Shown in pieces: positions 1 to 10,651 of a DNA stretch of 64,000 bases. The position numbers and the translations under genes are program-made. Location: contig JAGTJL010000015.1 in the NCBI GenBank assembly GCA_020746875.1, positions 620,001 to 684,000 on the forward strand. The letters are read 5' to 3'. The notes beneath the pieces are model-generated. The model ran no database searches. It was given only the letters and a program-made list of their open reading frames with translations, and had not been told where the DNA came from. Positions within the stretch are counted from its first letter, which is position 1, and each line of letters begins with the position of its first letter. Source of the stretch: Rhexocercosporidium sp. MPI-PUGE-AT-0058. Lineage: Eukaryota; Ascomycota; Leotiomycetes; Helotiales.

Positions 1-1469
1 TTGGAGGACACGTTTAGTCCGACGCCGATGAATATTGCGCCGTGCTCGGTGATGTTGCGGAGTGCCCTTGTTACAGCGGAGTTGTTTTGTTCGATGACAG
101 CCCGTGGAATGAGTCGGCCTCCGTATTGGGCTATGCCGACTTGAATGTTGCCGTACGGAAGGGGGCCGAGATAGGTGTTGTAGTGTTCGGTGTAAGTTGG
201 TGATTGTGAGTATGATACGTTGTACTTAATTCTTAGATCAACTAGAGAAGACGTGAAAGAACTGAGCATGTCTTTGACGTCGTTTGATGTCTTGTTGTAA
301 GCTGTGATAGGTTGGATCTGGAATCCTGTACTCGTAACGAAATAGATGACCATTGCTCCAGCTTTTACCATGGCTGGTAACTCGGAGTGAAACGCTTCGA
401 CTGCTTGGTAGAACGTATCTGCCGATATATTCGCTGAAGTGAAGGTAATTGAAGCGCCACTGACGATGGCATCTGGATATGCCTTTGCAGTAAGAGAAAT
501 CACGACTCCATAAGTCCCTCCTCCACCACCAGACAACGCCCAATAAAGATCCGAGTTGTGAGTTGGAGATGCGGTAACGAGACTCCCATCCGCAGTTACC
601 ACCTCCCATTCAAGAACTTGATCTGCAGCAAGACCGAAAGACGTGCTCAAAGCAGAATGCCCGCCGCCTTGGGTGTATCCTCCAGCGACTCCAACAGTGG
701 GACATTCTCCGGTGACAGCTACGAGACCGTGCTCGTGAGCTGCAGCCATGGCTTCGAATCCCTGAACGCCAGCTCCCATTTTGATAGCCTTACCGACATA
801 GCTTTCGTCTGACCAATCTAGGACCTCGGTGTCTTTCAGGTGGTGCATCCAAACGGCCAGAGCACCAGCGCCAGTAGACTTTCCTAGGTAGCTGTGTCCG
901 TAAGTTAATGCGACTGTGCCTTTTTATTGGAATTGACTACTTACTCATGACCTGTATTCCTAATAACAAATCGGATCTCATTCTCTTTCGCGAACTTGAT
1001 TGCTGCAATGACATCGTCTGGACAGGAAACATTAACAGCGTAGCTGACATAGTTACTCAGTAGACAAGGTCTCGAAGCTAGCGTAAAAGGGTCGCAACTC
1101 TGATTTGCGAAGAAAGGAGCCATGATCGAGGACGAAGAATCCATACTAAACACCGGTGTTAGCCATAACTTTCGATTCGATTCGAGCTGCCCCAGATTTC
1201 AAAGCTTACTGCAGTTGTGAGTCCATCCACCCATCTCGAAGCGCTGCGCATGCAGTCTCATTGTAAACTGGGTCGTGACAAGGTGAGCCCAGGGGAACAG
1301 TTGCGACAAGACGCCCGCCAACAGTTGAGTTTAATTGATCCCAAGTCGATGGTGACGGCCAACATATATCCCTTGGCATGCAGAGACATGTTGCAGAGCT
1401 GGGAGATGCAAAGAGCGAGGACAGCGCTAAGTTGGCGAGCGCTAGCTTGAGTAACCTCATCTGAACCAT
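1..1469 (-). CDS. Secreted FAD-linked oxidase (BBE/6-hydroxynicotine-oxidase type), 3' end outside window
   Basis: Three exons on the minus strand: 1210-1469, 945-1145 and 1-891, still open at the left edge. Introns are 64 and 53 bp. The ATG at 1469 gives a hydrophobic signal peptide (MVQMRLLKLALANLAL...) followed by the family start, CWPS, a Trp, LNSTVGGRL and a CHDP motif. The second splice rebuilds NTGHDYLGKSTGAGALAVW, where the His is the usual 8-alpha-histidyl FAD attachment site. Further on, GECPTVGVAGGYTQGGGHS carries the Cys position that is bicovalently linked in this family. The protein is therefore probably an extracellular flavoprotein oxidising small alcohols, sugars or secondary metabolites and releasing hydrogen peroxide. 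About 450 codons are visible. The substrate-binding C-terminus lies outside the window, so the substrate cannot be guessed. An in-frame TTG upstream at 1514 was not used as a start. Confidence 0.88.
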
Positions 1470-2658
1470 GGTTGAAATCCCAATGAACTGGCCTGATAAA
1501 ATTAAATGTGGCAACGAGTGCGTTCAGAAGTGTTCTTTTTGATAAAGATGCTCTACAACATGGCCGACCGTCGTTTATGTATATCCACTCTGTGGATCTG
1601 CATCTCGCAGTAGCGTCGCCAATTCAGGATCAATCATGCGCCGCGCGATACTGCACTGCAGCTACAACCGAAGTAACTCAAGTTCATTGCATGGACGATG
1701 TCCTGGATATATGTTTAGCGCAGCCGGTAGCTCCAGCTAGGGCTGATGCGTGGGTATTGATACTTTTTTTGACACCCCACCCAGATATTGCGAGGAGATT
1801 TAGCAAATGCCACCTTCGGGAAGTTTTGACAAGTTGAGAAGATGACAAGATGTGGCTTCAGAACACCTTCATGCAGTCAAAGAATGTAAATGAGAAAGAA
1901 CCTCGCGCAGAAGTCTAAGAGGCGTTCATACTCGAGCTAGCGGAGGTTTGCACTTGGTCTTGGATCACTTTACCCTTTCCTCTTTGCTCCGATTTTAGAA
2001 GCACTTAAGTCTTGTCAGCAACAACTGAACGACACAAGAGAGTCAGAGAAGCGACGAAACGACGTGCTGTCTATTCGAGCCCGCAAATTGGGGTGGGGCC
2101 ACACACACTTATCAACTTTGGCAGGTGGTACTGGGCACGCACTGCCATGGTTGCTGCATAAAGGTAAATTCTCTATGACTGCCACGAAAAGTTTTATTTG
2201 CCTACGCCCAGACTGGAGTCTCTTCCGGTGCTGATCGAGCCCGAAACTGCACGCACGGCAATGGCATCAAAGTCGGAATGAAGGCAACTTCTACTAACGA
2301 TGAAAGTGTTCAACTGCAAATTTTTGTCTAGCCATTTCTCAGCTCGACGCGACTCGGATCGCTGCGTCGTAGTGAGTGCTAGTTATGTTTGAGAAGGTTT
2401 CATACTATCAAGGAATCGAAAGGTTCCTGGATGGAACGGTAAAACGAGAAATGAATTGCGGGAAAACAAAAACAGATAGGAGAAAACGACATAAAAGGCA
2501 TTGCGTGGTACTGAAATGGTGAACAACATTGACGCGGTTACCCACGAAACATGGCAGCCTGGAAAACGGACGGCAGACCATGCAAGTTCATTGGATTTAG
2601 CCCACCAAAAGCTTAATTCATACCAATGTCTTCATAACACCATAAATTTCCAACTCAT
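1470..2658. other. Intergenic spacer between the FAD oxidase and the aldehyde dehydrogenase
   Basis: This holds the promoter of the FAD oxidase (reading left) and the 3' side of the aldehyde dehydrogenase. A 109-codon open frame on the plus strand (1508-1837) has no recognisable motif and I do not call it a gene. I see no RNA gene or repeat. Confidence 0.5.
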
Positions 2659-4458
2659 CTACAACTTACTTGACATATTGACATGGACAGCCTTGATCTG
2701 TGAGTATCCAGCCAGCCCAGCCTCACCCAACTCACGTCCAATACCACTCTGCTTGACACCACCGAACGGAATCCTATAATCCGAGTCATTGCTCGAGTTG
2801 ATCCACACCATACCAGCCTCGATATACTTCGCGACTCTGTGAGCGCGCGTGAGGTCTTGAGTGAAGACCGCACTGCCAAGACCGTACGTAGTGTCGTTTG
2901 CCATCTCAAGCGCCTCCTCCTCGGTCTTGAAACTGGCGATGACGACGAAGGGACCGAAGACCTCTTCTCTGAAAATCTTCATGCTAGGCTTGACGCCCGT
3001 GAAGACTGTTGGAGTGATGAAGAATCCTTTGCCGGCCGAGGGGCCGGAAGTGAAAGCCTCACCGCCGGAAATGAGGGTCGCACCCTCGTCTTTGCCGGCC
3101 TTGACGAATCCGAGAACACGCTCGTATTGCGTCTTGGTGACTTGTGGGCCTTGGAAAGTGGTCTCCGCGAAAGGGTCGCCGACTACAGAGACCTTTTGAA
3201 CTTGCTCTTTGAATGCGGCGATGAAGGTATCGTAGACTGAGTCCTGGACTAGGATACGGGAAGTGGCCGTACAGACTTGTCCTTGGTTGGACATGATGCC
3301 TTTAAATCATTAGCGAAGCTCGGTTCGAGAAAAGGAGGAGACTTATTTACCGACGTGTGCCCATTTAACAGCTTGGTCCAGATCCGCGTCCTCGAAAACT
3401 AACAATGGCGACTTTCCACCAGTCTCCAAAGTAATGTTCTTCATGTTGACAGCAGCCATCTTCATAATCTCCTTTCCAGTTGCGGTACTTCCAGTGAATG
3501 CAACCTTATCAATGCCCAAGTGGGTAGCAATTGCAGCACCAGCCTCACGCCCATATCCATTGAGGATGTTGATCACTCCCGGTGGGAAACCAGCCTCTTT
3601 GATGAGGTTGGCCAGGTAAAGAATGCTCAATGGAGTCTGCTCAGCAGCCTTCATGACAATTGTATTCCCGCACGCCAAAGCAGGGCCAAGCTTCCACGCA
3701 GCCATAGCGAGTGGGTAGTTCCATGGGATGATCTGCCCACAGACACCAACTGGCTCCTTGATAGTGTATGCAAACTTGGCTGGCCCAGTATCAATGACCT
3801 GCCCGTGGATCTTGTCCGCATATCCACCATAGTACTTCAGTACGCCAGTCACCTCTCCGAGGTCTCCGAGCGAGGATCCATATGTCTTGCCATTGTCCCA
3901 GGTTTCGATTGTAGCAAGGGTTTCTTTGTGGGCTTCGCAGAGGTCGGAGAGCTTCATAATCATGTTTCCTCGATCGGTCGGGCACATATCGCGCCATGAG
4001 GGGTCCTTGAATGCCTTGCGGGCAGCTGCAACAGCTGTGTCCACATCGTCGGCAGTCGCTGCATAGACGGAAGCAATCTCGGTCTCATCACTGCAGCAGG
4101 GTCAGTATTCGTTCTAGAGAAGCCGCAAACCTAGAGTGGCATACGTGGGGTTGATGGTGACAATCTTCTTGCCATCGCTGCTCTTCACCCATTCGTTGTT
4201 GATGAAAAGACCAGTTGGCTGGATGTACTTCCTGCCATTGGGAGCTGTAAGCTCGACTGAAAGATCAGACATCTTGGCTGGAGTACTGCTGAATGATCGG
4301 CAGACAGAGATCTCGAGTATCCCAATCGATTGACGGGTAGATGAGCGAGATGAAAGAGCTGATAATGGCGATGTTGATTGTTGTTGACCAGCACGGGCGA
4401 GCTTTTGAAATAGAGAGCGGCGTAGATGTGGGGGAAGAGGGAGGATTGATTTGAACAT
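2659..4458 (-). CDS. Aldehyde dehydrogenase (NAD(P)+), with presequence and -SKL terminus
   Basis: Three exons: 4145-4458, 3351-4090 and 2659-3299, with introns of 54 and 51 bp. It oxidises aldehydes to carboxylic acids. Exon 1 can start at ATG 4458, which gives a basic, Ser/Arg-rich presequence ending in RSFSSTPAK, or at ATG 4272 (MSDLSVELTAPNG), which gives a 502-aa enzyme of normal ALDH length. The longer form is 564 aa. The body has the WNYP segment, the Rossmann stretch FTGSTATGKEIM, the general-base Glu in LETGGKSP (about residue 263 of the short form), the nucleophilic Cys in GQVCTATSRI (about 299) and the GPFVV segment. The last splice rebuilds AHVGIMSNQGQVC, which confirms the model. 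The protein ends in SSKL, a canonical PTS1 tripeptide. Seen: alternative in-frame starts and SKL. Inferred: a mitochondrial form plus a cytosolic or peroxisomal form. Gene-family assignment is secure; compartment is not. Confidence 0.95.
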
Positions 4459-6448
4459 CAGAAGAAAAGGAAAGGAAGAGCGCGGCTTCACGATGCAGTA
4501 GATATGTCAGGAAGTAGCTCTTGCGGTTACACTCGAGCTCAAAGGTGGGCTGGCTGGCCGTGGTTCTGACCAGTTACTGGTGAGTTTGCGTACAGTGGGC
4601 GCTTCAACTGCCTCACAGGGAAAGTTTCAACCCGGCTGCAGTTGCTTGTTTGGGATTAGCGCCAATGTTATGCCCCGCGATGCGATAAAGGATAAACAGA
4701 AGCTTCTCTCGCTGATTTTAACAGCCCAAGGAAAATCCAAAGAATTGGCGATTTCCTTAACATTTGATTGTCTAATATTAGTGAAAATTGAACCTATAAG
4801 TACTTGATGTATTTCAGAACTTATGCCTAAATTCTTACTATTGTAGAAGTCCGTAAAGTCAACGAGTAAAGTGTTATCCGTAATATGATTTAATGTTCTC
4901 GCTTGTCAAAATAGGTTAGGTTTTCCTCTGACGAGGAGGCTCTAGCTGGAGAGAAAGCTGACTTTCGGCGATATGAAAGCCAACATAAAGCATATTGAGC
5001 CTGTGACTGGAAGAAAGAATATGTTTCGGACTTAACTGCTGATAGAGTTTGAGGATGAAAGGTCCGCCGGCTTCTTTCGGTACGACTTGAATGGAGCCTT
5101 TCGCGTGCATACCTATCAACACTCGCTTGTACCACAATTACCCCTCACTGTCCACGAGAAGCTCTTTGTCACTTATCTTATGGAAGTTGGGGTACTCATC
5201 TCTGATAACACATGGCTGACGAAGCTGCAGTAGCTTGACTAAGGACGGCAATCAAAGCCGAATTTGAATTGCCTCGCCAGTGAAATGTTGTCTGTCACCT
5301 CGTTAGGAGGTTATTCTTGTCTTGAGAGGAGCTTGGAATTACCCCTCTTTGTCACGTGCATGGTCATAAAAACTTTCCTTTTATTGGACGAGCTTGAAAC
5401 TATCGCAAGCTGGGTTATACAATTGGACTTTTATGTAGAAAAGACTTCTTGAAAGCAAGATAAATCGCACCAAGGTCTTAAAACTCGACTTTTGGCCGTG
5501 TCGTAACCACCCAAGCATGAATTTGGAGGCTCAAAGTCTCACTACCCCTCACTTGTGCATGTACATGCACAAATATAGATACTTGGCAACCCATTACATT
5601 TGAATGCTGCCCATGGCTGCTCCATGCAAACCTTATACCAGAATGACTCCCTCCAGCCCATTAACACCCGCTATGAGAATCCCAGTCTCTTCGTACAATA
5701 CAGTCTGAGTTTTTATGTATACCCGGTCCCCGATTCAATCTTGTACAGCCCACTGGACGTCCTCTTGTTCGGCAAAAGAGCACTGGCCGCCCATCTTCCT
5801 TCCTTGTTCCTTTGATCCTCCACTCCCACCTCAAAAACACAAATGCCATCCCCCAGACTCCCCTCCCGAAGCCAGAGCCCTCCATAAAAATCACCCCTCT
5901 GCTCCTGGGTATGCCCGTGCGAATATGTCTGGCCCCGCCGGCAGCAAACTCCATGCTGAAACGCAAAAGCAAAGCAAAGCCAAAAAAAAAAAAGCAAATT
6001 TCGATCAGGATCTTCAAATAGAAGAATGCCTAAACGTCGGAAAATATTTATGACACAATTGGACGACGGCCAAAGGCAAAAATGGTATAACGGTAAAAGC
6101 ATGAACTAATACCAGGGGGTATAAACTCGCAGTTTGTCGCTGGAAAGGAAAAAGAAAGAAACTGATAGATGAGGTCGGTTGCCCAACAATGCTGCTCTTT
6201 GTTTGACGCTCCCCCGATGATGATGATGATGTTTGAGAGGATGTTGATGATATGACGGCAAATTTATGAGATGTGTGTTGTAGTAATACACAAAGCAGAT
6301 ATAGTGGATTATGCGTGTATGAATGGTCGATAGCTGGGGAACATTATTTGTGCTCACTCAGCAAGACAACGTATGTCGAATTAGGATTAGGAGTAGGACG
6401 GAGATTTCGAATATTGCGGTTTGCCACCCGAGTGCATTCGAATTGCAG
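4459..6448. other. Intergenic spacer, ALDH promoter side and bZIP 3' side
   Basis: No convincing gene. Small open frames on both strands (for example 4890-5137 minus and 5661-6017 minus) lack motifs. The right part (about 5,800-6,450) contains A-rich and ATG/GAT-rich low-complexity tracts downstream of the bZIP stop, consistent with its 3' UTR. A CACGTG hexamer lies near 5353. Confidence 0.45.
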
Positions 6449-8164
6449 TTATCGACGTCCTCCATCTCCAGGCCAACCTCGCTCGTATGGAGCGCGTGAG
6501 TAGGGGTCATAAGGTGGGTGAGGACTAGCACTCGTCGACGGAGTGATATTCGAGCCTGGGGTCTGTGGCCCCGGGGGTTGTTCGATCCGCAGAGGCGGTA
6601 AATTTGGAGGTCCAGGTGGGCCAAGATAGCCAGGTGCTTGAACGGGAGGTAAGGTTGTAGCTGGAGGGAGCGTATAAGGTAGGCTGGTGAACTCTCCTTG
6701 CGTGTCGGTTCTCCTCCTCCTAGGAGCTCGCTCTGAGGATGTTTCTGCATGAAAACCAGCCTGAGGAGGTTGTTGTGGGGGTTGCAATGCTTGGTGCGCA
6801 GGTGGTTGCCCCGTACCTGGGAACGATCCAGACCGCAGACTCTGAGGACTTGGAGGGCCTTGCATAGCCAGATGTCTCATGTCAGGATTTCTGAGCACCA
6901 TATCTCGCAGTCTGTCTCTTTCATGCTTGTATCGGTCCCTGTCCTGCTCCGCGTCCCGCACTCTTCGTTCCAAATCCCTGGCTTGCTGCTGCAACTTCTC
7001 AATACTCGTATTGGCCTCCCTCTCTTTTTCTTTTCTTCGTTGACGAAATCTTGCTGAAGCACCTGCATTACGTGCTCGCTTCTCGTCAGCAAGTCTCGAA
7101 GCACCATGAACGTCTACAGGTACAGTGTACGAGCCTTGAGACGTGGTTATTGTCAGGACTTGGATAGGATCTGTAGCAGAAGTCTGCCTTGAACTGCCTG
7201 CGCTGCTGGAATGGAGAGAGCTGCCTTGTGTCTGAGGATCTGGAGAAGTGTACGGACCTTCAGGTACTCCAGAGGGTCCTTGAAATTGCATTCCGCCTCC
7301 CGCTTGCGTTGCGGTCCCAAATGTAGGACCCGAATAGTACGACGAGGTTGGCTGTGTTCCACTTTTGTGGAAAAGGAATGAAGCTGGGGATGTCTGACTC
7401 GAAGAAGGATTGTTTGAAGATGCTGATATACTAGGACTTGCGCTCTGTGAAAGTCTTGATCCAGGAGCTTGCATAGTGCCCCCACTTGAGCGCCGAGGTG
7501 CTATTGCTGGTGTTGATGCTGCGGGTGGAAACCCATACTGTTGCTGGTACTGGTGCTGCTCGGGATTGGGCATTGGAGGTATTTCAGACGATGAATTAGG
7601 GCCAGGTTCGGCCATATACACTCGCCCTCTTGAAGGTAAAAAAGGAGATTGTTGTGCATCAATGGTTCCCGGAACTCCTCTTCCAGCACTAATAGTGCGA
7701 GCTGATGGGGATCTCGGGGTCAAGATTCGTCGAGGAGCCATGCCCTGAGGCATTTGCTGGCCCGGGAATGTGTGAGATGGAGCTGTTGAAGGACTTGCGC
7801 CATACGGGGTTCGCCCGACAGCCGAAATGGGAGAATCATTCGTTGCGCCGCTCATACGGCGACTTGAATCTCTAGCAGCCTCGGGCTCCGACGGATTTAG
7901 TATAGAATGAACACCAAGGTCTCTCTGTTGCCTCGCTCCTCGCCAGTCCTCACCGCCTCCGTTGTTCTGGAGGGTCTGACCATGACGAGGGGACGTTTCC
8001 AGGCGTTGAGGGAATCCTCGACTTTCGGACTCTGGCTGGTGTCTTTCTGCTTGTCGTCCCTCCTGATGAAGGTCATCTCGAAGTTGCACAGGCGGTAGAA
8101 CGAATCTTTGACCTTCGGGAGGCGACCGAGATGCAGGACGAGACGCAGAAGGCCTCTGCGACAT
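6449..8164 (-). CDS. bZIP transcription factor, 571 aa
   Basis: Single exon from ATG 8164 (MSQRPSASRPASRSPP). The open frame extends upstream to about 8440 but has no ATG there, so 8164 is the first usable start; an upstream coding exon cannot be excluded. The N-terminal 350 residues are Ser/Pro/Gln-rich and disordered. Around residues 358-385 lies the basic region, ADEKRARNAGASARFRQRR, which fits N-x7-R of bZIP proteins. It is preceded by VDVHGASR, a motif I associate with one fungal bZIP subgroup. A zipper follows with heptad positions Leu-Leu-Ala-Tyr-Leu (about 390-425). The C-terminus is Pro-rich. It should act in the nucleus as a sequence-specific regulator. The target pathway cannot be told from the sequence. 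The long leader and the simple repeats upstream resemble other fungal regulator genes. Confidence 0.9.
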   Translation of the reverse strand: MSQRPSASRPASRSPPEGQRFVLPPVQLRDDLHQEGRQAERHQPESESRGFPQRLETSPRHGQTLQNNGGGEDWRGARQQRDLGVHSILNPSEPEAARDSSRRMSGATNDSPISAVGRTPYGASPSTAPSHTFPGQQMPQGMAPRRILTPRSPSARTISAGRGVPGTIDAQQSPFLPSRGRVYMAEPGPNSSSEIPPMPNPEQHQYQQQYGFPPAASTPAIAPRRSSGGTMQAPGSRLSQSASPSISASSNNPSSSQTSPASFLFHKSGTQPTSSYYSGPTFGTATQAGGGMQFQGPSGVPEGPYTSPDPQTQGSSLHSSSAGSSRQTSATDPIQVLTITTSQGSYTVPVDVHGASRLADEKRARNAGASARFRQRRKEKEREANTSIEKLQQQARDLERRVRDAEQDRDRYKHERDRLRDMVLRNPDMRHLAMQGPPSPQSLRSGSFPGTGQPPAHQALQPPQQPPQAGFHAETSSERAPRRRRTDTQGEFTSLPYTLPPATTLPPVQAPGYLGPPGPPNLPPLRIEQPPGPQTPGSNITPSTSASPHPPYDPYSRAPYERGWPGDGGRR

Positions 8165-9049
8165 CGGATCCTGATCCCCTAACCCAAGATGGTCCCCAGG
8201 ACCGGGACATTGACGTTTCCCACTACCTTCCCAGCTCTGCTGATAGCTGTGAAGCTTGGATACAAAATCGGTAAGACGATCTTCGAGGACCTTTGGAGTC
8301 TGAATTCCCGGAAACCGCGTAACTTTCGGCGATATCTGCAGGTTGTGTCCAAAAGCAACAAACCTCTGGCTCTCGCAAGACGGACGCCTCAGAAACCCTT
8401 GTACAGCCAGATCGAATCTATGTTTTGGGGCCCTTGCCAATAAGGCGTCTCAGCGATTGGTGAAAGTCAGGTAGCTGTACTTGCTATTCTGAGCTCGGTG
8501 GTATGAAATTGATTTGGATCGTCAAGTGCGGACCATCGCTGGTGTCACCGCACCGAGGGCTCCAGTGAAGTACTTGTTTCCTGCTTCTGATGGTGCTGTG
8601 GGATGAGTTGGTTGAGCAGGGATGTTTCGGTGATGTTGAAAGCAGAGAAGTCGAGGCGGAGCAGTCAGACAGTCAGTGAATGGGTGGATTGGACTAAAAG
8701 ACTTGGGGAGCGCAGGCAGCTAGGAACTGTAAGACAAGTCACTGGATATTAGTTATTGCGCGGCGATGAAGAAAATAGGGCGCCAGTGGTAACCAGTGAT
8801 CCAGAGGATCGAGGGAACTGACTGAGAGTGGGAGCGGCTGTGGTCGACGGACCAGTCATGAGCAAGAGGACCAGTAAAGACTCGGGACTGGTGGACGAGC
8901 ACGGATTCAGAAGGTAGAAAGAGAAATGTCGCTGGTGGGATCCTACTACAGGCTGAAGAAGCAGTAGGGTGAAGTATTGCCTTGTGGATGGCTGGCGGAC
9001 GTTTGCTGATGACCGTGTTAGCTCGACGCAAGAGTACGAGGAAAGGCAG

Positions 9050-9104
9050 ACGGAGATGCAGATGCAGATGCAGATGGAGACGCAGATGCAGACGCAGACG
9101 CAGA
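9050..9104. repeat. Hexanucleotide microsatellite, GATGCA/GACGCA
   Basis: About nine imperfect copies of a six-base unit alternate between GATGCA and GACGCA. On the minus strand it creates an artificial Ser/Ala-rich frame (SASASASPSAS), which I do not treat as a gene. Confidence 0.9.
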
Positions 9105-10618
9105 ACTGATTGAGCCTGCATCACTTGCATTGGGGGAGGGAACCCCCAAGCTTTTGGTCTTCCAGTCCCACGCCAGACACTTGGTTACCCCTTCACGAAC
9201 CAACACCAAAGAGATCATATTGACCAGGATAACGGACCACAGTGGGTCTCCTGGGAAAGCAGGCTGGGGTGCTTTAGAGGCTGCTGCAGGCATGTTTTGG
9301 TCGCAGCGACGCCGCGACGACCATGAACCGGGGGGCCAGCAGCTGTGCTAAGAGCTAAGACATCCGTTGATGACAGGGCTCGAGCTGCTAGAGCAGGGCA
9401 GGTTAGAAAGTCGACTAGGCTCGCCAGGCTGGAGCTTGGGGTCGATTCCGAATTCCCAAGAAACTTTACTTTTGCACAGGCATACCGTCCAGGCCGCAGG
9501 GAGTTGGCCCAGCCGTCGTCCTCGAGGCGGCCCGCGGGTGGTGGCCATGCAGCAACCCCTGTGCTCTGGGACCGGGCTCGCAGAAATGGCTGACGAGGGC
9601 AGTGGAGCTCACTCAGGTGGTGGAGGAGGAAGGAGGAGTTCTTTCCCATACTACTGTAGGTAGCTATGTTCGGGGTGATAGTAAGCTTCTCTGCCTCTGG
9701 TTCTCTTTGCGTAGGGCAGGCAGGTGGAAGAGAAGAGGCTGGCTGTGAGCTGCTACTAGCTAAGTGCTAGATAAAACTTTAGGTAAATTAAGTGCTCAAG
9801 AAGACGTCGGCGCAGGGCCACGCCATGGAAGGGAAGCCGGCCCAGCGACGTGCGAGGAGACCTGGATGTTGATGTCTGCTGTTGTCGAAGGAGAGGAGAA
9901 TTGTCGGAGTAATACGCAACTATAGTTAGGTAATTCGGGAGCGAGCCATAAACGGGCATCCTGTTCGAACGGGGGAAGGCCGGACGAGAGCGTTTGTGTG
10001 TCCAGTATTGATTGCATGCATTATTAACAGCTCCAACTGTGTGCGGTGAGATCATCTCAGCTAGAACTCGCTATGCAAGACCTGGTGGGCATCTCGGCAG
10101 GATTTCAATTCCATGTACGGATACAGCCAGCCAGCCAGCCCACTTTGTTGCTTCTCTTGCACTTTCTCACCGCAAGTATCGTGGGCTAGTACCTGGCCAA
10201 GACTTAACGGTGAAGGCAGTTTGATGATGATATTCATACTGCACTATACAATGGCGCCGGTGACCTGATACCTGATACTTGACTTGCTGCGAGAAATCCC
10301 AAACCGCTGATAACATGAACCAGTAGAGAAATCCAGCTTGCGGCAGAAGGGAGCCGGCAGCCTGTGAACGATGGATCCTGTGAGTGCTATCGTCAGCTAC
10401 GTCCTGTAGCTGCGGGCTACCAGCACGCCGGTTCACCCCTCGGGCACCCTGCAATTAAACACCGGAGCGCTTGCAGCTAGAATACTGCTACTTCTATTAG
10501 CCAGTTCGTGGTCCCATCGTGGTGACCGCGTGGTAACTAAATCTGTGCTTCAAAAACAGTCCATCCCTCTAAGGAGTCGGCGCTGGGCGGTACTTGGACA
10601 TGGTATGGCGCACAGGAT

Positions 10619-10651
10619 GTGCTGGTGCTGGTGCTGGTGCTGGTGCTGGTG
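10619..10651. repeat. GGTGCT hexanucleotide microsatellite
   Basis: Five near-perfect copies of GGTGCT in a gene-poor region. A related array recurs at 32771-32826. Confidence 0.9.

Noticed and set aside
238..609. 123-codon minus frame rich in Trp and Arg
   Set aside because: It is a shadow of the FAD oxidase third exon, whose true frame has GECPTVGVAGGY and continues to the edge.
9018..9293. Ser/Ala-rich ATG-initiated frame on the minus strand
   Set aside because: The repetitive half is produced by the GATGCA/GACGCA microsatellite; the rest has no homology and lies in the bZIP upstream region.
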